64,000 bases of DNA from Sebastes aleutianus (Eukaryota > Chordata > Actinopteri > Perciformes > Sebastidae). This document shows, piece after piece, positions 44,607-56,575 of this stretch. Each line of letters starts with the position of its first letter. The stretch's first letter is position 1. The notes beneath the pieces were generated by a model, which was not told the origin of the DNA, did no database searches, and saw only the letters and a program-made list of their open reading frames with translations. Position numbers and translations under genes: made by a program. The stretch is taken from the NCBI GenBank assembly GCA_916700875.1, contig CAKAKS010000031.1:4778477-4842476 (forward strand). Reading direction: 5' to 3'.

Positions 44607-46311
44607 GGAACTACAACAATTGATGATTTCTTATTTTTTTTGTACGACAAACAGAATGAATATATTTCTCTGGTCTTCAGTCACCACCACTTATTATTTG
44701 AACAACATGCATTCAAACCCCATAATGTACGCATGCTATGTGTTGCATCATCCCAACAATCCATTGGAGATAGGAGGAGAGACTTTGTAGATGTAGTTTA
44801 GATGGTGACCGCCACGATGATTAACATGACCCGTCAGATGGGTTGTTACACAGAACCGTCTGAGAAGCCATCATTGGAAACTGTTTGGAAAAGAGCAGGC
44901 ACTTTCAAAAGAATACTTGGCAGGTGATTGGATGAACGATCTGTCAATCAAACTCTTGGCGAAGCCAGTCAGGAGAAGTGTGAAAACATCTTTCCATCTA
45001 GAAAACCATTCAGTGCCGTTCTTTGTTCTTCTTTTATGGGAAAAGTTATTTGAAGCCTGCCAAGATGGATTTTCGTGTGATGTGTGTTCCCCCGAGACTC
45101 TCGCGTGATCTTGTAACGTTGTAAGAATCTAGCTGCCGTTCTAGTTTATTTTTCCTTTCATTTCTGCCTATGCCACTGCTCTGGCCTCCTTGCATGGTGT
45201 TCATTATGGACAATCCACGACTAGCACAGATGTTCGATAAGAGAGGATATTCCTCCCAGCAATATCCGTCCAGGCGTCCGGGTCACTAATAAGGCAATTT
45301 ATGTGTTCTAGTACCACTATACATTTGTAAGAGGGATCCTTGTCTGGCGGTTCACTGTTCTCCAGCACGGCAAATTACTTCTGCTTGCCATTGGATGATG
45401 TTCTCCCCTTTCTGCAACATGCAGTCACATTGGGGTGACCCTCTCATCCACTGGGACTCTCTAAATGTGCCTAGTTGCAGGAGTGGGCTTTGGTGTCCCT
45501 ATTCCGGGCGTTCGGTTCTTGCTGGAAGTCATTGGGGTCTTTTTGAAAGACGATTTGTCCTCTCACCTGAAACTGTTTTACCTTGCATGTCCCTACAAAA
45601 GGCTAGCGTTGGGGAAACATTGAAAACTTGCCTCACAGCTAGAACAAAGACTCAAATGTCAAGAGGAACACATATGATTTATTTCCTATTTACGAGGTTT
45701 CTTCTTTGTGTCCTGAATAGCTCGGCCTTCACTACCCTTGTTCACAATATGCGGAAGTCAACCCAATCTCATGGGAAGACCTTTAAATAGTACGGCATTA
45801 CAAGGACATTCTGCGTGTCGTGAGAACGCATTTAGCCATTTCGCGTGTCATTTGTACGCCACGCAACAAAACTATGGTAACGTCTGCAGTTAGGTTTAGG
45901 TAAAACATCATTGGTTGAGCTTAAAATAAATGCGTAAGTTATGTAAAATATGTGCGGAAACAACATGACAAAAGTACCGAAAACATTTTACAAATGTCAC
46001 TAAAAGAACACGTCACAAACGTCACCAAAGTAACTTCAAAATAACTCATCAACTCTTTGGCACACGAAATCGGTCTCCTGGTTTGAAAGTCCTGTGTTTG
46101 TTCCCCCCTCATTCTCACACTTTATTCGACGTTACTAGCTCTGAGCGTGTCATATTTACGAGGATGTGTTTGTATTGCAGTCAATACATACTACATGGTG
46201 TACAACGACATGCCAAAAACTAAAAACGGCATTCCTATTGCACTCAAAATGACCTGTGAATTACTATGTTATACATACGGAAGTATATGGGGGCAGAAAC
46301 TGTTAATTCTT
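44607..46311. other. Intron, nothing recognised
   Basis: The 131-codon plus frame at 45395-45790 shows no family motif or splice context. TTAGGTTTAGGTAAAACATC near 45892 is a stray relative of the 33486 minisatellite. Confidence 0.4.
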
Positions 46312-47007
46312 GAGGGCTGTCAAGGTTAACGTGATAATGTGTTAACGCAAATTTGTTTTAACGCCACTAATTTCTTAAATGCATTAACCCGACTTATGAT
46401 TTTTAGGTTGTAGCGGTTGTATATCAGTTCATATGAAACTAGAAAAACCAGAGGAATCCATTGGTACCAACCATGTCATACTAGCTTGTAGTGAAGGAGG
46501 CTAAATAACGCTCCAAACTCCAAAGGGAAAAACTGTTGTTGCCATTTTCAAAGGGGTCTCTTGACCTCTGACCTAAAGATTTGTGAATGAAAACGGGTTT
46601 TACGGGTACCCATGAGTCTCCCCTTTACAGACATGCCCACTTTATAATAATCACATGCAGTTTGGGGGCAAGTCATAATCAAGTCAGCACACTGACACAC
46701 TGACAGCTGTTGTTGCCTGTTGGGTTGCAGTTTGCCATGTTATGATTTGATCATATGTGTTATGCTAAATGCAGTACCTGTGATGGTTTTTGGACAATAT
46801 TTGTCATTGTTTTGTGCTATTAATACATTTCCAGTAATAAATATATACATATATTTGTATAAAGCAGCATATTTGCCCACTCCCATGTTGATAAGAGTAT
46901 TAAATACTTGACAAATCTCCCTTTAAGGTACATTTTGAACAGATCAAAAATGTGTGATTAATTTGCGATTAATCGCAATTAAATATTTGAATCGATTGAC
47001 AACCCTA
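46312..47007 (+). mobile_element. hAT-like MITE family A, longest copy
   Basis: GAGGGCTGTCAAGGTTAAC to ATCGATTGACAACCCTA. It has all family A blocks including ACACTGACACACTGACAGCT, CTGTTGGGTTGCAGTTTGCC and repeated TGCGATTAATCGCAATTAA near the right end. Flanking octamers do not match. Confidence 0.85.
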
Positions 47008-48558
47008 CTGAGTATACATCCGCATACTACTGCATTGTACCGTACTGTATTTTCGCCTTTCTTACCGAAATTCCTGCCTGCTAGATGCAAAGTGGACGTC
47101 TTCTGTTTTCGCATCACACGGACACATGTTTCGTCCACACCTTCCCCACTTGTCCATTAAATCAATGAATGACCCGCTTCACCGCCTTGCTAATTGTTCT
47201 TAACCAGAGCCATTAGTGCCATGACATGCTGCTGGGGATGATACTGTTGATGTAATTAGGAAACAAGCTAACATGATGTTTCATAATGTATAACTTGATG
47301 ACTGCTGCACAGTTCAGTCATCGGGTTCTTGAGTAACCAACCAGTGTTAATCCTTTGGATTCATCATCTGCCAGGAACAAATGCTGTTTCCTCTGGGAAT
47401 TCTAATTTTAGAAATTTGCATGAGTTTCCATCATATATGAATCACATTGACGTGTACATGTTTTTACAGTGGCCCAAGCAGGTAATTTCCCCTCACTCTG
47501 AGCATGAATATGAGGTCATTAGTACACTTGGGGCAAGTATAAAAAGTATAATTTCCTTTAATTAGTTCATAAGGAGGACAGGAGCCTTGCTACAGACCAC
47601 TATACACTATAATCTCCTACAGCGTGTGACACCATACGTGTATGCAGTATAGGTCAAGGTGTTCTTTATGTGTTCTGCCCTGGCTCTGTCTCTTCCCTTG
47701 TATCCATAGGGGAGAGAACGGTACAAGCAGCTCTTAGCGAACGCCTCCTGGCACGTTTCCCCACGTGTTCTCATTCATGGCTGTTGTGTTCCCGGATTTT
47801 AGCGTGGCACTTAAACACATGGTCAGGTGCGGCGGTGCTGCTCCGAGGACCGTGCCACAGTCACGGTGGCTCGGGTCCAGGCTTTGGTTGTGACATGAGT
47901 GTATAGCAGAGAAAAGGATCACTTCCTGATTCTTTGTTTTTGGCTTTTTGACAGATTATGTCACACAACATGAATTAATTCGGACACGACTCCATGGAAT
48001 CCTCTGCATACTTTCTTAGTTAAAGTTGTTTACACTCTTGAAGTGGCTATTTGTGCATGCTTTCATGACAACCCACTGCACATTGATGCATAGCCATCTG
48101 TGTTTTAGATGATGGAATTGTTTTTTTTACTCAGGATGCTGCATATTCTCTGCGATAGTTAGACCAGCTGCCAACCTGCACCGCCTAAAGGAAAGGAAAT
48201 CATGTCAGCATGGCAGGCAGGTGTAGGCATGTATGTTGATGTTGCTTCCTATTGGCGAAGAGCTGCTATACTACTATATTTGGCTGTCTGTGTAGCACCA
48301 CCTGCAGGCAATGACGTTTGTTACTCGCTCGAAATAAATAAATATGAAGTAAAGTGAAACAAAATGGTTGTCCACTCATATTATCACATTAATCCCAATT
48401 AGTATATGATTGTATGAAAATAATATGCATGGTAAGCATATTGTTTGTTTTCATGAACGGCAGAATGGTGCGTCGCTTTAAATGTTGCAGCCGCAAGGAA
48501 TTGTGGGACTGCATTATCTCCTTTCCTTTGGTAAAGGATTGTCCAGTTTATCCTATGC
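47008..48558. other. Intron, nothing recognised
   Basis: 47660-47900 is GC-richer, with overlapping frames on both strands (78 and 62 codons) but no family motif. Confidence 0.4.
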
Positions 48559-49274
48559 CAGGGGTCAGCTACCTTTACTATCAAAAGAGCCATTTAGGCA
48601 AAAAAAAAGAAAATCTGTCTGGAGCCACAAAACATTTGATCATTGTGATGAAGGTAACACAGCTTATAGTCAAAGTTTATAGTATATAAGTCTAATACAG
48701 TGAGGGCCAATGAGCAAATGTACTACGGAGTATTAGGGCCACATTGAGGGAAAACAAATCTGAGATTTCCAGAATAAAGTCATAATATTATGAGAAAAAA
48801 GGCGTAATATTACGGGGAATAAAGTCATAACTTTACGCCAAAAAAGTTGTAAAAGTACGAGATTAGTCATGACTTTACGAGAAAAAAAGTTGTAATGTTA
48901 GGAGAATAAAGTCATAACTTAACGAGAAAAAAAGAAAATAACACGTAAAATTACTTATAAGTAATAAGGCTAAGTAAGTAAGTAATTTATGACTTTATTC
49001 TAATAATACAACTTTTTTTTCTCGTAAACTTCTGACTTTATTCTCGTAATAATACGACTTTATTCTCGAAATCTCAGATTTTTTTTTTTTCCCTCAATGT
49101 GGCCCTAATACTCTGTCCTACCTTTGTACCATAGACCTACAACGATGATAAATAAAAATGAAAATGTAAACCAAGAAGAGTTATTAATTTCCATTTTTAA
49201 AAATCCACAAGGAGCCACTGGAGAGGGGCTAAAGAGCTGCATGTGGCTCCGGAGCCGCAGGTTGCAGACCCCTG
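48559..49274. mobile_element. CAGGGGTC-type hAT element with a second element nested inside
   Basis: CAGGGGTCAGCTACCTTTAC..AAAAGAGCC at the left and GGCTCCGGAGCCGCAGGTTG..CAGACCCCTG at the right are classic hAT (Charlie/SPIN-like) termini. Flanks TCCTATGC (48551-48558) and CCCTATGC (49275-49282) match at 7 of 8. No transposase. Confidence 0.85.
48727..49113. mobile_element. Nested MITE built of inverted ATAAAGTCATAA motifs
   Basis: Termini GAGTATTAGGGCCACATTGA and its inverse at 49094-49113 extend over about 40 bases, through AAATCTGAGATTTC. TGTACTAC (48719-48726) and TGTCCTAC (49114-49121) match at 7 of 8. The body repeats GAGAATAAAGTCATAAC/TTTACGAGAAAAAAAGTTGT forward on the left and inverted on the right. 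Confidence 0.8.
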
Positions 49275-49282
49275 CCCTATGC

Positions 49283-50099
49283 TAAAGGAGATAATAAAGG
49301 AAGCATTGAAGCACCTATCCTTAGCATTTAGAGAATTCAAACAGCCCTTATCATGGCTGCTACTTAGATACTTCCAGGTCATAGGAACCTTCATAAGCAA
49401 AAAAAAGACTATTTGGCCGCAGTCTGGGTCTCATTCACACGAACGGAGGAAGGGAAATAACTCTGAATTCGGCTGTTAGTGCATTTTACAACTTTTAGGA
49501 CCTAATGATTTAAATATGAATTATTTAAATGAAATAAATGATTTAAAAGGGCTCTTCAAGTGTTTGTACTGGTGAGTTTATTTACCAAAAAATAAATAAA
49601 ATAAAAATATCTGCTGAGTTACAGACGTCTCTTTCCCAAAGTAAGTCTATGTGAAAAAGTCTTTTTGGGCCCCACGGCATCACGTGACGGACACGTGGGT
49701 TGCAGTACCGTCGTTTGGCCACTACGTAAAATTTGCTTCAAATCCCGGTGCTCTTCCTGGGGCCTTGGTCAGAACTCAAGGTGTGAAACTGCCACTGTGG
49801 CTATGCTGATGCATATTATAGGCAGGGGCCTTGTTTTAGTGGTGTAACATGAGTGCCCTTGTTTGTTATAACAGTGCACATGTAGCTGTTGGACATTCAG
49901 TCGTGCTCAACTCACATCTAGTGATAAAAATGTAGCTGATAATATGAGCTTTCTCGCTTTGTGTGATATAGCACACAAAGTGTGCCTGTGCTACATTATA
50001 TGCAGTTGGACTGCATTATGTGGGTGTGCGCGCATTGATGCACGTGCACTCTCCCTTTCCACATGATTAATCGGGATCACTCACCTCGCGTTGTATCCA
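49283..50099. other. Intron, nothing recognised
   Basis: 49500-49560 is AT-rich with ATTTAAAT motifs. No gene. Confidence 0.4.
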
Positions 50100-50260
50100 T
50101 CCATCCATTTTCTAAACTTCCTATTGTGTGCTTGGTCGCAGGGGGACACAGCCTATCCTAGCAAGCACTTTTACTAAACCATCGTTCACAGAGCTGACAC
50201 ACACACAGACGGACAAGCACACACACATTCACACCTATGGGCAATCGGGAGTTCCTGAAT
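50100..50260 (-). mobile_element. Fish LINE 3' fragment
   Basis: TCCATCCATCCATTTTCTAA, GGTCGCAGGGGGACACAGCC, TATCCTAGCAAGC and CACACATTCACACCTATGGG are the standard reverse-strand text of a common fish LINE 3' end. A related ATCCATCCATATTCAACCGC piece is at 62270. Confidence 0.6.
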
Positions 50261-50720
50261 CATCAATTTGTTTGTTTTTGGACTGTGGTGGGATCTCAGC
50301 TGGTCTGTGGATTTTATCTGGTGTAGGACATCGCCACTGTGCTGCGTTTTTGTAAAACGATACTAATCTGGTCTTGTGTCACATCTCACTCCCTCTCCTT
50401 GCAGTTCTCATTCAACTGAAGTTGCATCCAGTAACTACTATTACTAATGGCAGAACGCACCAGAGTGTTTTTGTAACTTCATCGTATTGATTGATTGGGA
50501 TATTTATTACAACTTCAGTAGCCTAATATCTCCTGCCTCGACACACAGCTTCGCTCGCCTCATTCAGCCGGAGCTGCTCCAGTCTGCGTTCGACTTTGCC
50601 TGTCTGTAGCACGGTGGCCTTCAGTGTCCGTTGGCTATTACCTCTGACGTGTAACCAATCAGATAGTGCTGTGGGTGGGACATTGAGTGAGACTACAGAG
50701 TGGTGACTACAGACAGTCAC
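50261..50720. other. Intron, nothing recognised
   Basis: No supported feature. Confidence 0.4.
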
Positions 50721-51260
50721 TAGGGATGTGACGGTGAGGAAATTTCCCCACCGGTTAATAAACTTGGCTACAAACTAACTTTTTACAAGAAAAGATGACG
50801 GTCAATATGTGCAGCGCGCTTACTTTGATCTTTACCGTCGGGTATCTGGCCTCTCCGGTCCAGCTTTGGCTGCGAAGCCGGAGAGGGGTCTATCTGGCAC
50901 CGCTGCGCCACATGCTCCAGCTGAGGCCGCTCCGTCCTCTTCACGACGATTATCTCATTAATGTTATGGTTCCCTCATAGCATCGGGTTTAAATAGGCTC
51001 GTTTGCTTTTCGCTTCGACACCAAATCCTCCTCCATCGTCTTGTCTGTCAACTCTCTGGCGAATATGACTCCTGCTACTGAGACTCTGTATGGAGCAAAT
51101 GCATTCACTTTCAGTTTGTAGCGTCCTTTGTCCGATTATCTATTGATAACATGCCACAGATACGCCAAAATGAAATAATTTGCAGAACAAGCAAAGCAAA
51201 ACATAATGTAATCGGTGTGTGCCGGGCAACTGTGTAACACCGACTACTGTGACAATCCTA
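50721..51260. mobile_element. Probable hAT-like element
   Basis: The left end TAGGGATGTGACGGTGAGGA and the right end ACTGTGACAATCCTA (inverse TAGGATTGTCACAGT) are imperfect inverted repeats. Body text CCACCGGTTAATAAAC and GTGTAACACCGAC supports a hAT-like MITE. Flanks do not match clearly. Confidence 0.5.
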
Positions 51261-52511
51261 ACACCACAGAGTCATTCATTTTTCAATTACTCTATTTTAT
51301 AGGCTATCGGTTAAAAAAAACCCAATTCTAATAATTATAAAAGTCTGAATTATGCGGCTATTGCCTGATTTGTGTGTGTCTATCTGTGATACTGTTTAAA
51401 GGTTTTTTATTCGATATTCAGAGCATTAATAAAGCAGCAATACAGCAAACTACTATTTGCTATGTAAAGATATGGAGGATTCTACCTGAGCAGAGAACGA
51501 AGTCGCTCTCCCTCTGTGTGTGTTGTAACCCGAGCTTCTCCTTGCTTTGCTGACATCGCCGGGCTGGCCGCGCGTGCCTTGTAGTGCATGTTAGCGCATG
51601 TGACCGTGCCGCGCTGCACTGCTCTCATTCTGCAGTTACCGCCGATAACGCTGTATCTCTTCGGAGAACATTCCCAGACCTAATTGTATACAGACATACC
51701 GATGTGCACCACATGCACAATCCGGCTGTCTCCCTCTTTCGCACACACAGCACGTGCATGCTTGAAAACACAAACCGCCGTAATAGAGCACTTGTTTGGC
51801 TGGCCAAGTGTCATGACCAAAGCAAATTAGTTCTCTTCAGACTTCCAGTTGCTGCGCAAGTGAAAAAGGGAGGATGCTATTAATAGAGACAAAACTCAGG
51901 TAGAAGTGGCTGCATCCCCCCATCTTTTTTTTTTTTTTGTTTTTTTCTTCTTCTGCCCATTTATTCACCTTCTCTCTGTCTCTTCTGTTGCCTGGGTAAC
52001 AGTTACCGATGGAGACCAGGAGTTCGGAGGAACAAAGGGAAAGTGTGGATTATTGAATAACTGTGTTCCTGCACTTTTGACTGCTTGTGTATGTGCGTGC
52101 ATGTGTAGATGCTTGATTGATCTGAGCTGGTGTGCACATGCACATGCACATAATTGGTTGCGTAAGTGTGGAGACGGGGTAAAGATTGTTTATAAAATAG
52201 TTGCCCAAGAATTTGACATATGCACTGAAAACATGGCGTACTGTACATGAAATGGCTTACATGATTTTTTTATTCGTAACAATCTGAGTGTGGGTGGATG
52301 GATAATGCACTGTTCAGGGAAAATGAAACAATTTCTTTTGATTTGAACACCATTAAATGGAGCAATCTGTAATATGGTCTCTAGGGAAATATCTATTTGC
52401 AGCCACTATTAACTTTAAAAACATCTGCAAACACCATTGTATCAATATTTCTAGTGCAATATAATAAACCTTTATTGTGACAGTCAATTAGAACCATTCG
52501 GGGTTGTTAGA
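51261..52511. other. Intron, nothing recognised
   Basis: 51480-51620 is CpG-richer. There is a T-run at 51926-51945 and a TG/CA-rich patch at 52086-52150. The 114- and 99-codon frames lack family motifs. Confidence 0.4.
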
Positions 52512-52845
52512 GAGGACCTATTATGCTTTTTTGCTTTTTCCCTTTCCTTTAGTATATATCGTTTTTTGTGCTTGTAAAAAGTCTGCAAAGTTACAAAGCT
52601 CAAAGTCCACTCCAAAGGGAGTTGGGCTCAATCCCGATGTCCACACTCACAGACTCGAGGACTTTGAGGCGCGTTCCCGCAAAGTTTCGTGAGGGTTTAA
52701 GGCTGTCCAACTGTCAAATCATCAAGTCCTCGAGGTGCTGTCCAGCAGACATTTTGAGCCCTTTACGCACACTTTCCGTAAATCCGCATTTCTGCAGACT
52801 TTGCCTGAGGGAATTACCCACAATTCATAGCGTTTTGATATAAAA
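52512..52845 (+). mobile_element. Partial element of the GGACCTATTATGC type
   Basis: AGAGGACCTATTATGCTTTT begins like family C, but the interior (AAAGTCTGCAAAGTTACAAA, GTCCACTCCAAAGGGAG) is a different, also common, fish MITE. Inside, ACTCGAGGACTTTGA (52661-52675) and TCAAGTCCTCGAGG (52723-52737) form an inverted pair. The right terminus was not identified. Confidence 0.5.
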
Positions 52846-52851
52846 CACAGG

Positions 52852-54033
52852 GGCTGTAATCAAAACCGCATACTATACTAGTAGTACGTACTGATTTGGC
52901 CCAACATGTATGCCAAAAATACCCTGCTGTCGTACTGATTTGATAAAAAAAATTCTCCAGTATGCATCAGAACCAGTCTACCTTGACCTCTGTATCCCAC
53001 AATGCAAAGCGCTGGAACGGTACAGACTACGGTTACAACAACAGCAGCCAAAAACGGCTTGTTTTTTACATTTTTCGTCGCTATTTCATCACTAAATTCA
53101 CTTCTGAAAATGTTTGAGGCGAGAAATCAACTGTGTAGATTTTGAATATTAACAGTTTTACAATATTAGATGGCGAGTCGAATGTTTGCTCCGACTTTTT
53201 CTGAGTTTAGAAGCTCCACAAACTAGCGTGAGAGCTAGCTAGCGCCTGCTGGGGTCACTACCTCGCCAGCCGGGCAGTCACTCTGACAGACCGCTATGAG
53301 CTGGCTGGAGCGCTCTAGAAACTGGTTTTGTAGACGAGGGGCTTTCATTTCCTTTTTTAAATATCACAACACAAATGTCCATAATAAATTAACGGGAACC
53401 TGTGGTTATCTGTCTTTTGAGTTGATGAGCTCCACAATCGCCCGCGGGCGTAGCTCGCTGGAGAGCCGGTCAGGGACGCTCACAGAGCGGCTACAGAGCA
53501 GCAGAGAGGAGAGGGAAGAGGAGAGGGAAAGAGCCGCCTCTGACAGGGCAGAGAGATACCTGCTGAGACAACATGACTCTTTTTAACATTACTCTAATAT
53601 TTGTAGGAATATCATTCAACAGTTTTGTTGCTGTACCTGAGAAAAGCAGTATGAGTAAATGTTGTGGATCAATGTTTTATATTTCCCGTCTCCCCTCGTT
53701 GATGATCCTGTTTGTCTTATTTTACTATGAGCTGTTAGAATAAATAGTTTAAACCTGCAGTATTGTATAAAGTACACAAACATAACATAAACAACAAAAT
53801 CAAAGTTGTACTTTTCAATAATATTGCATAAGTGGTACAAGTTTGTTTTTTTGTCCAGTGCTTTAAGAGCTGGTTTAAAGGCTAAAGCCTCATCTAGCAT
53901 ACCGCTAAATACATCGCTTTTACCGTTGCATACTGCATACTACTCAGGAACGCAATATGCAGTATGTACTGTACACTGTATACTGCATACTGCGTTCATC
54001 AGTAGTATGTAATAGGCGGTTTCGAATACAGCC
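52852..54033. mobile_element. DNA transposon with GGCTGTATTCGAAACCGC-type termini
   Basis: Left GGCTGTAATCAAAACCGCAT..ACTATACTAG. The right end, inverted, is GGCTGTATTCGAAACCGCCT..ATTACATACT. Sub-terminal CATACTGCATACT motifs cluster at 53930-54010. About 1.2 kb, with no recognisable transposase; the 96-codon frame at 53296-53586 is low-complexity at its end. Confidence 0.65.
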
Positions 54034-54549
54034 AGGGTTACCACGGTTACCAGGGGATGCGTAAAAAAAAGAAAAAGTTAAGCAAGGAGGACGGCAAATG
54101 CGTGTTCAACCAGGTATATTTAAATGTACACAGAAACATTAACATTTTAAGGATTTATAGTACATTAAAAACACATGAAATCAGAGTAATGCAAGCATTA
54201 CACTATATTACACACCTGGTTTATTCATCAACCATTTATTTTCATTTGCTTAATGACGTTTGACAAAAACAAGTATATCGATTTTTTAACAGTTACCTCT
54301 GGTCTGGTAAGGCAAGAGCCTGGAAGACGTTAAAATAGGCAGAAAAAACCCCACAATTGGCATTGTCAAGGTAACGTGATATGTTGCAAAGTTCTTTCGC
54401 ATTCATATTTATACCATTTTAAGCCCTCGCAGCCTCTCACACTCAACCATTTACCAGGTGACGTCAGTCAAGTCCCTGAGGGTTCAGGGTTTAAGGCTTT
54501 AGTGGGGGGGGGGGGCATTGAGATTGGGGCTTCGTCTCCCCCACTGAAG
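54034..54549. other. Intron, nothing recognised
   Basis: A G-run at 54505-54517; no supported gene. Confidence 0.4.
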
Positions 54550-54930
54550 AATTTTCTGCTTGAAATCCCGCCTTTTCTTCCGTAACGTGGTGATGTCACC
54601 CAAGTAACACATTTGCATAATACTTGCCTAGCAGCAAGTTTGGCACGCACTCAAACAAAGCCAGTTCGAGCGGAGCTAGAGCGGAGTCCGAAGAGTTTGG
54701 TTCAGTTGACCTATCGCGACAGTGAGCCAATCAGAGTAGACCTTTTCGGAAGGAGGGCAGGAGCTCAAACAGAGTGTTTCAGACAGAGGGTGAAGAGAGG
54801 TGCTGCAGCACAGCCGGTATGAGAAAAGTAAAGCGTATTTTTTAACATTAAAGCATGTAAACATGTTCTAGTAGAAACCCAAAATAGTAAAAAATACGCA
54901 CCTGAAAATTAGCATAATAGGTCCCCTTTA
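54550..54930 (-). mobile_element. MITE family C, reverse, left-truncated
   Basis: CCCGCCTTTTCTTCCGTAAC, GTGGTGATGTCACCCAAGTA, GGTGCTGCAGCACAGCCGGT and the terminal AGCATAATAGGTCCCCTTTA mirror the copy at 14908. It contains AACATGTTCTAGTAGAAACC, shared with family B. Confidence 0.75.
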
Positions 54931-56575
54931 ATGTGAAAATGTATTTCTGGTTGTAAAATAGTTTTGTTTTTTTACTTTGAAGCACATAAATTCTATTCAT
55001 TTGATATAGTTGTAGAGTGGGATCAAGCACCAGATTTATTTAGCACTTCTTATCACGGTAGTCAGCATCGTATATTCTGCAGTATTTATTCCCATATATC
55101 ACGTACTGTTTGTTTAGGCTTTTCTCAGAGCCATTCCCCGGCTCTCTCATATGCAAGTGTTATTCAGCTAGACATTAAATTTCGAGTGAGTATGTTCACT
55201 TTGAGACGCTTCTTTATCGGTTGATGCATCACTTCCCAGATATTTACTGCTGGGAAATAGACCATCCTCACTGCACATCTCATTAACCTCTATGAACTCT
55301 AAAGATAGCACCTCCAAGCTCTGCCATGCTAACCGCCCAAAGCTGGCAGAACAGTGGCTTTTTTTTTTTCCTCATGTCTCACTATTGATTCATCCCCAAT
55401 ACTCACTGTTCTTTTAATGGCCCCCTTGAAGCACAGTGACTTAAGTCTTGGGGAAGTTTCCCATTAATGTATATTTGAACGGTTTGTTTTCCCTCCCCTT
55501 AGCGCTAATGATAGCAGATGTGTTTTGCTAGCAGCCATTAATGACTCAAGCACCAATTGGGAACATCTGTGCCGTTCGAATTGGGCTCGGAAGAGTTATT
55601 CAGACCTGTTATCTATTAGCATTTATTTCCAAAGCAATCTAAATCCATTACATGTTGTCACTGCAGTGCAGGACCGTGTATTTCTATTCTCTTTCTCCTC
55701 CTACCAAGCACGATTGGAAGACAGGTGAAAGTAAGTGTCAACAGGAACACCAGTCTGATGTATATAACATGAAATATGTGGTGTTGAGCTGCCAGTGAGA
55801 CATCGCCGTGATATGAGGAGCATGGGAATGACCACGGATGGGGGGATTTGAGGGGGGTAGTTTTTGATTGCATCTGGCACGAATGGACAAAGACCACGCT
55901 CCCCCCTTCAGCTGCTGGCGCTCGCTGACAGGTCTACTCTCACAAGCTGTTGTGGTAACACTTTGGCCGACAGCTGCAGATACAAATAAAGGCCTCACTT
56001 CAAGCTAAACGACAGGGAATATAACAAGGACTGAGGCCCCAGCTGCCTTCTGATGGAGCTATACGGGCACACCGACACATAAAAACACCTATAATCACAC
56101 ACATAGCTCCGTTGCACCCGCCAGCTTTTCAAGGCGAAGGTATTTCTTTCTGTAGCAGAGAGCAAAGTCATTCATTTCACAGTTTTTAGTCTTTTGTTTA
56201 TTCTGTATTCTGTTAAATACCACACAATTGCTCCTGACGGCGCAGCAAAAAAGAACAATCTGAGTAATCCTCTGTAAGCCTTGAAACACATTTCTTTCTT
56301 TTTTTTCTTTTTCTTTTTTTTTTAAATATGGCCCTCCAAAGCAAAATGAGGAGAATAAAATTACTGTGTATGTGCGGTCGGCCGTTATTTTCCCACATGC
56401 TGTTCTTTACATGCTGCTCTTTACAAGTATGCATTGTCCACACAAGTGTTTTTTTTTGTCTGCCACTCAGAAATGTTATCTGCCACTTTTGAAATAGATG
56501 CGCCAAATGAAGGAATAACATTTAAGTTCTGATTTCATTCACAATTTGATATATTTTACAGAAAAAAACCAATTA
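54931..56575. other. Intron with one candidate regulatory block
   Basis: Mostly single copy. 56289-56325 is a T/C-rich run (TTTCTTTTTTTTCTTTTTCT). See the separate entry at 55480. Confidence 0.4.
55480..55680. promoter_or_regulatory. Candidate conserved non-coding block
   Basis: CGCTAATGATAGCAGATGTG, AGCCATTAATGACTCAAGCA, CCAATTGGGAACATCTG and CTATTAGCATTTATTT combine homeodomain (TAAT), E-box (CAGATG) and Maf/AP-1-like (ATGACTCA) cores in 200 repeat-free bases. The nomination is by texture only. Confidence 0.35.

Noticed and set aside
51584..51883. 99-codon plus frame near CpG-richer DNA as a promoter-proximal exon
   Set aside because: No family motif and no convincing splice donor; the CpG enrichment is short and could be decayed element sequence.
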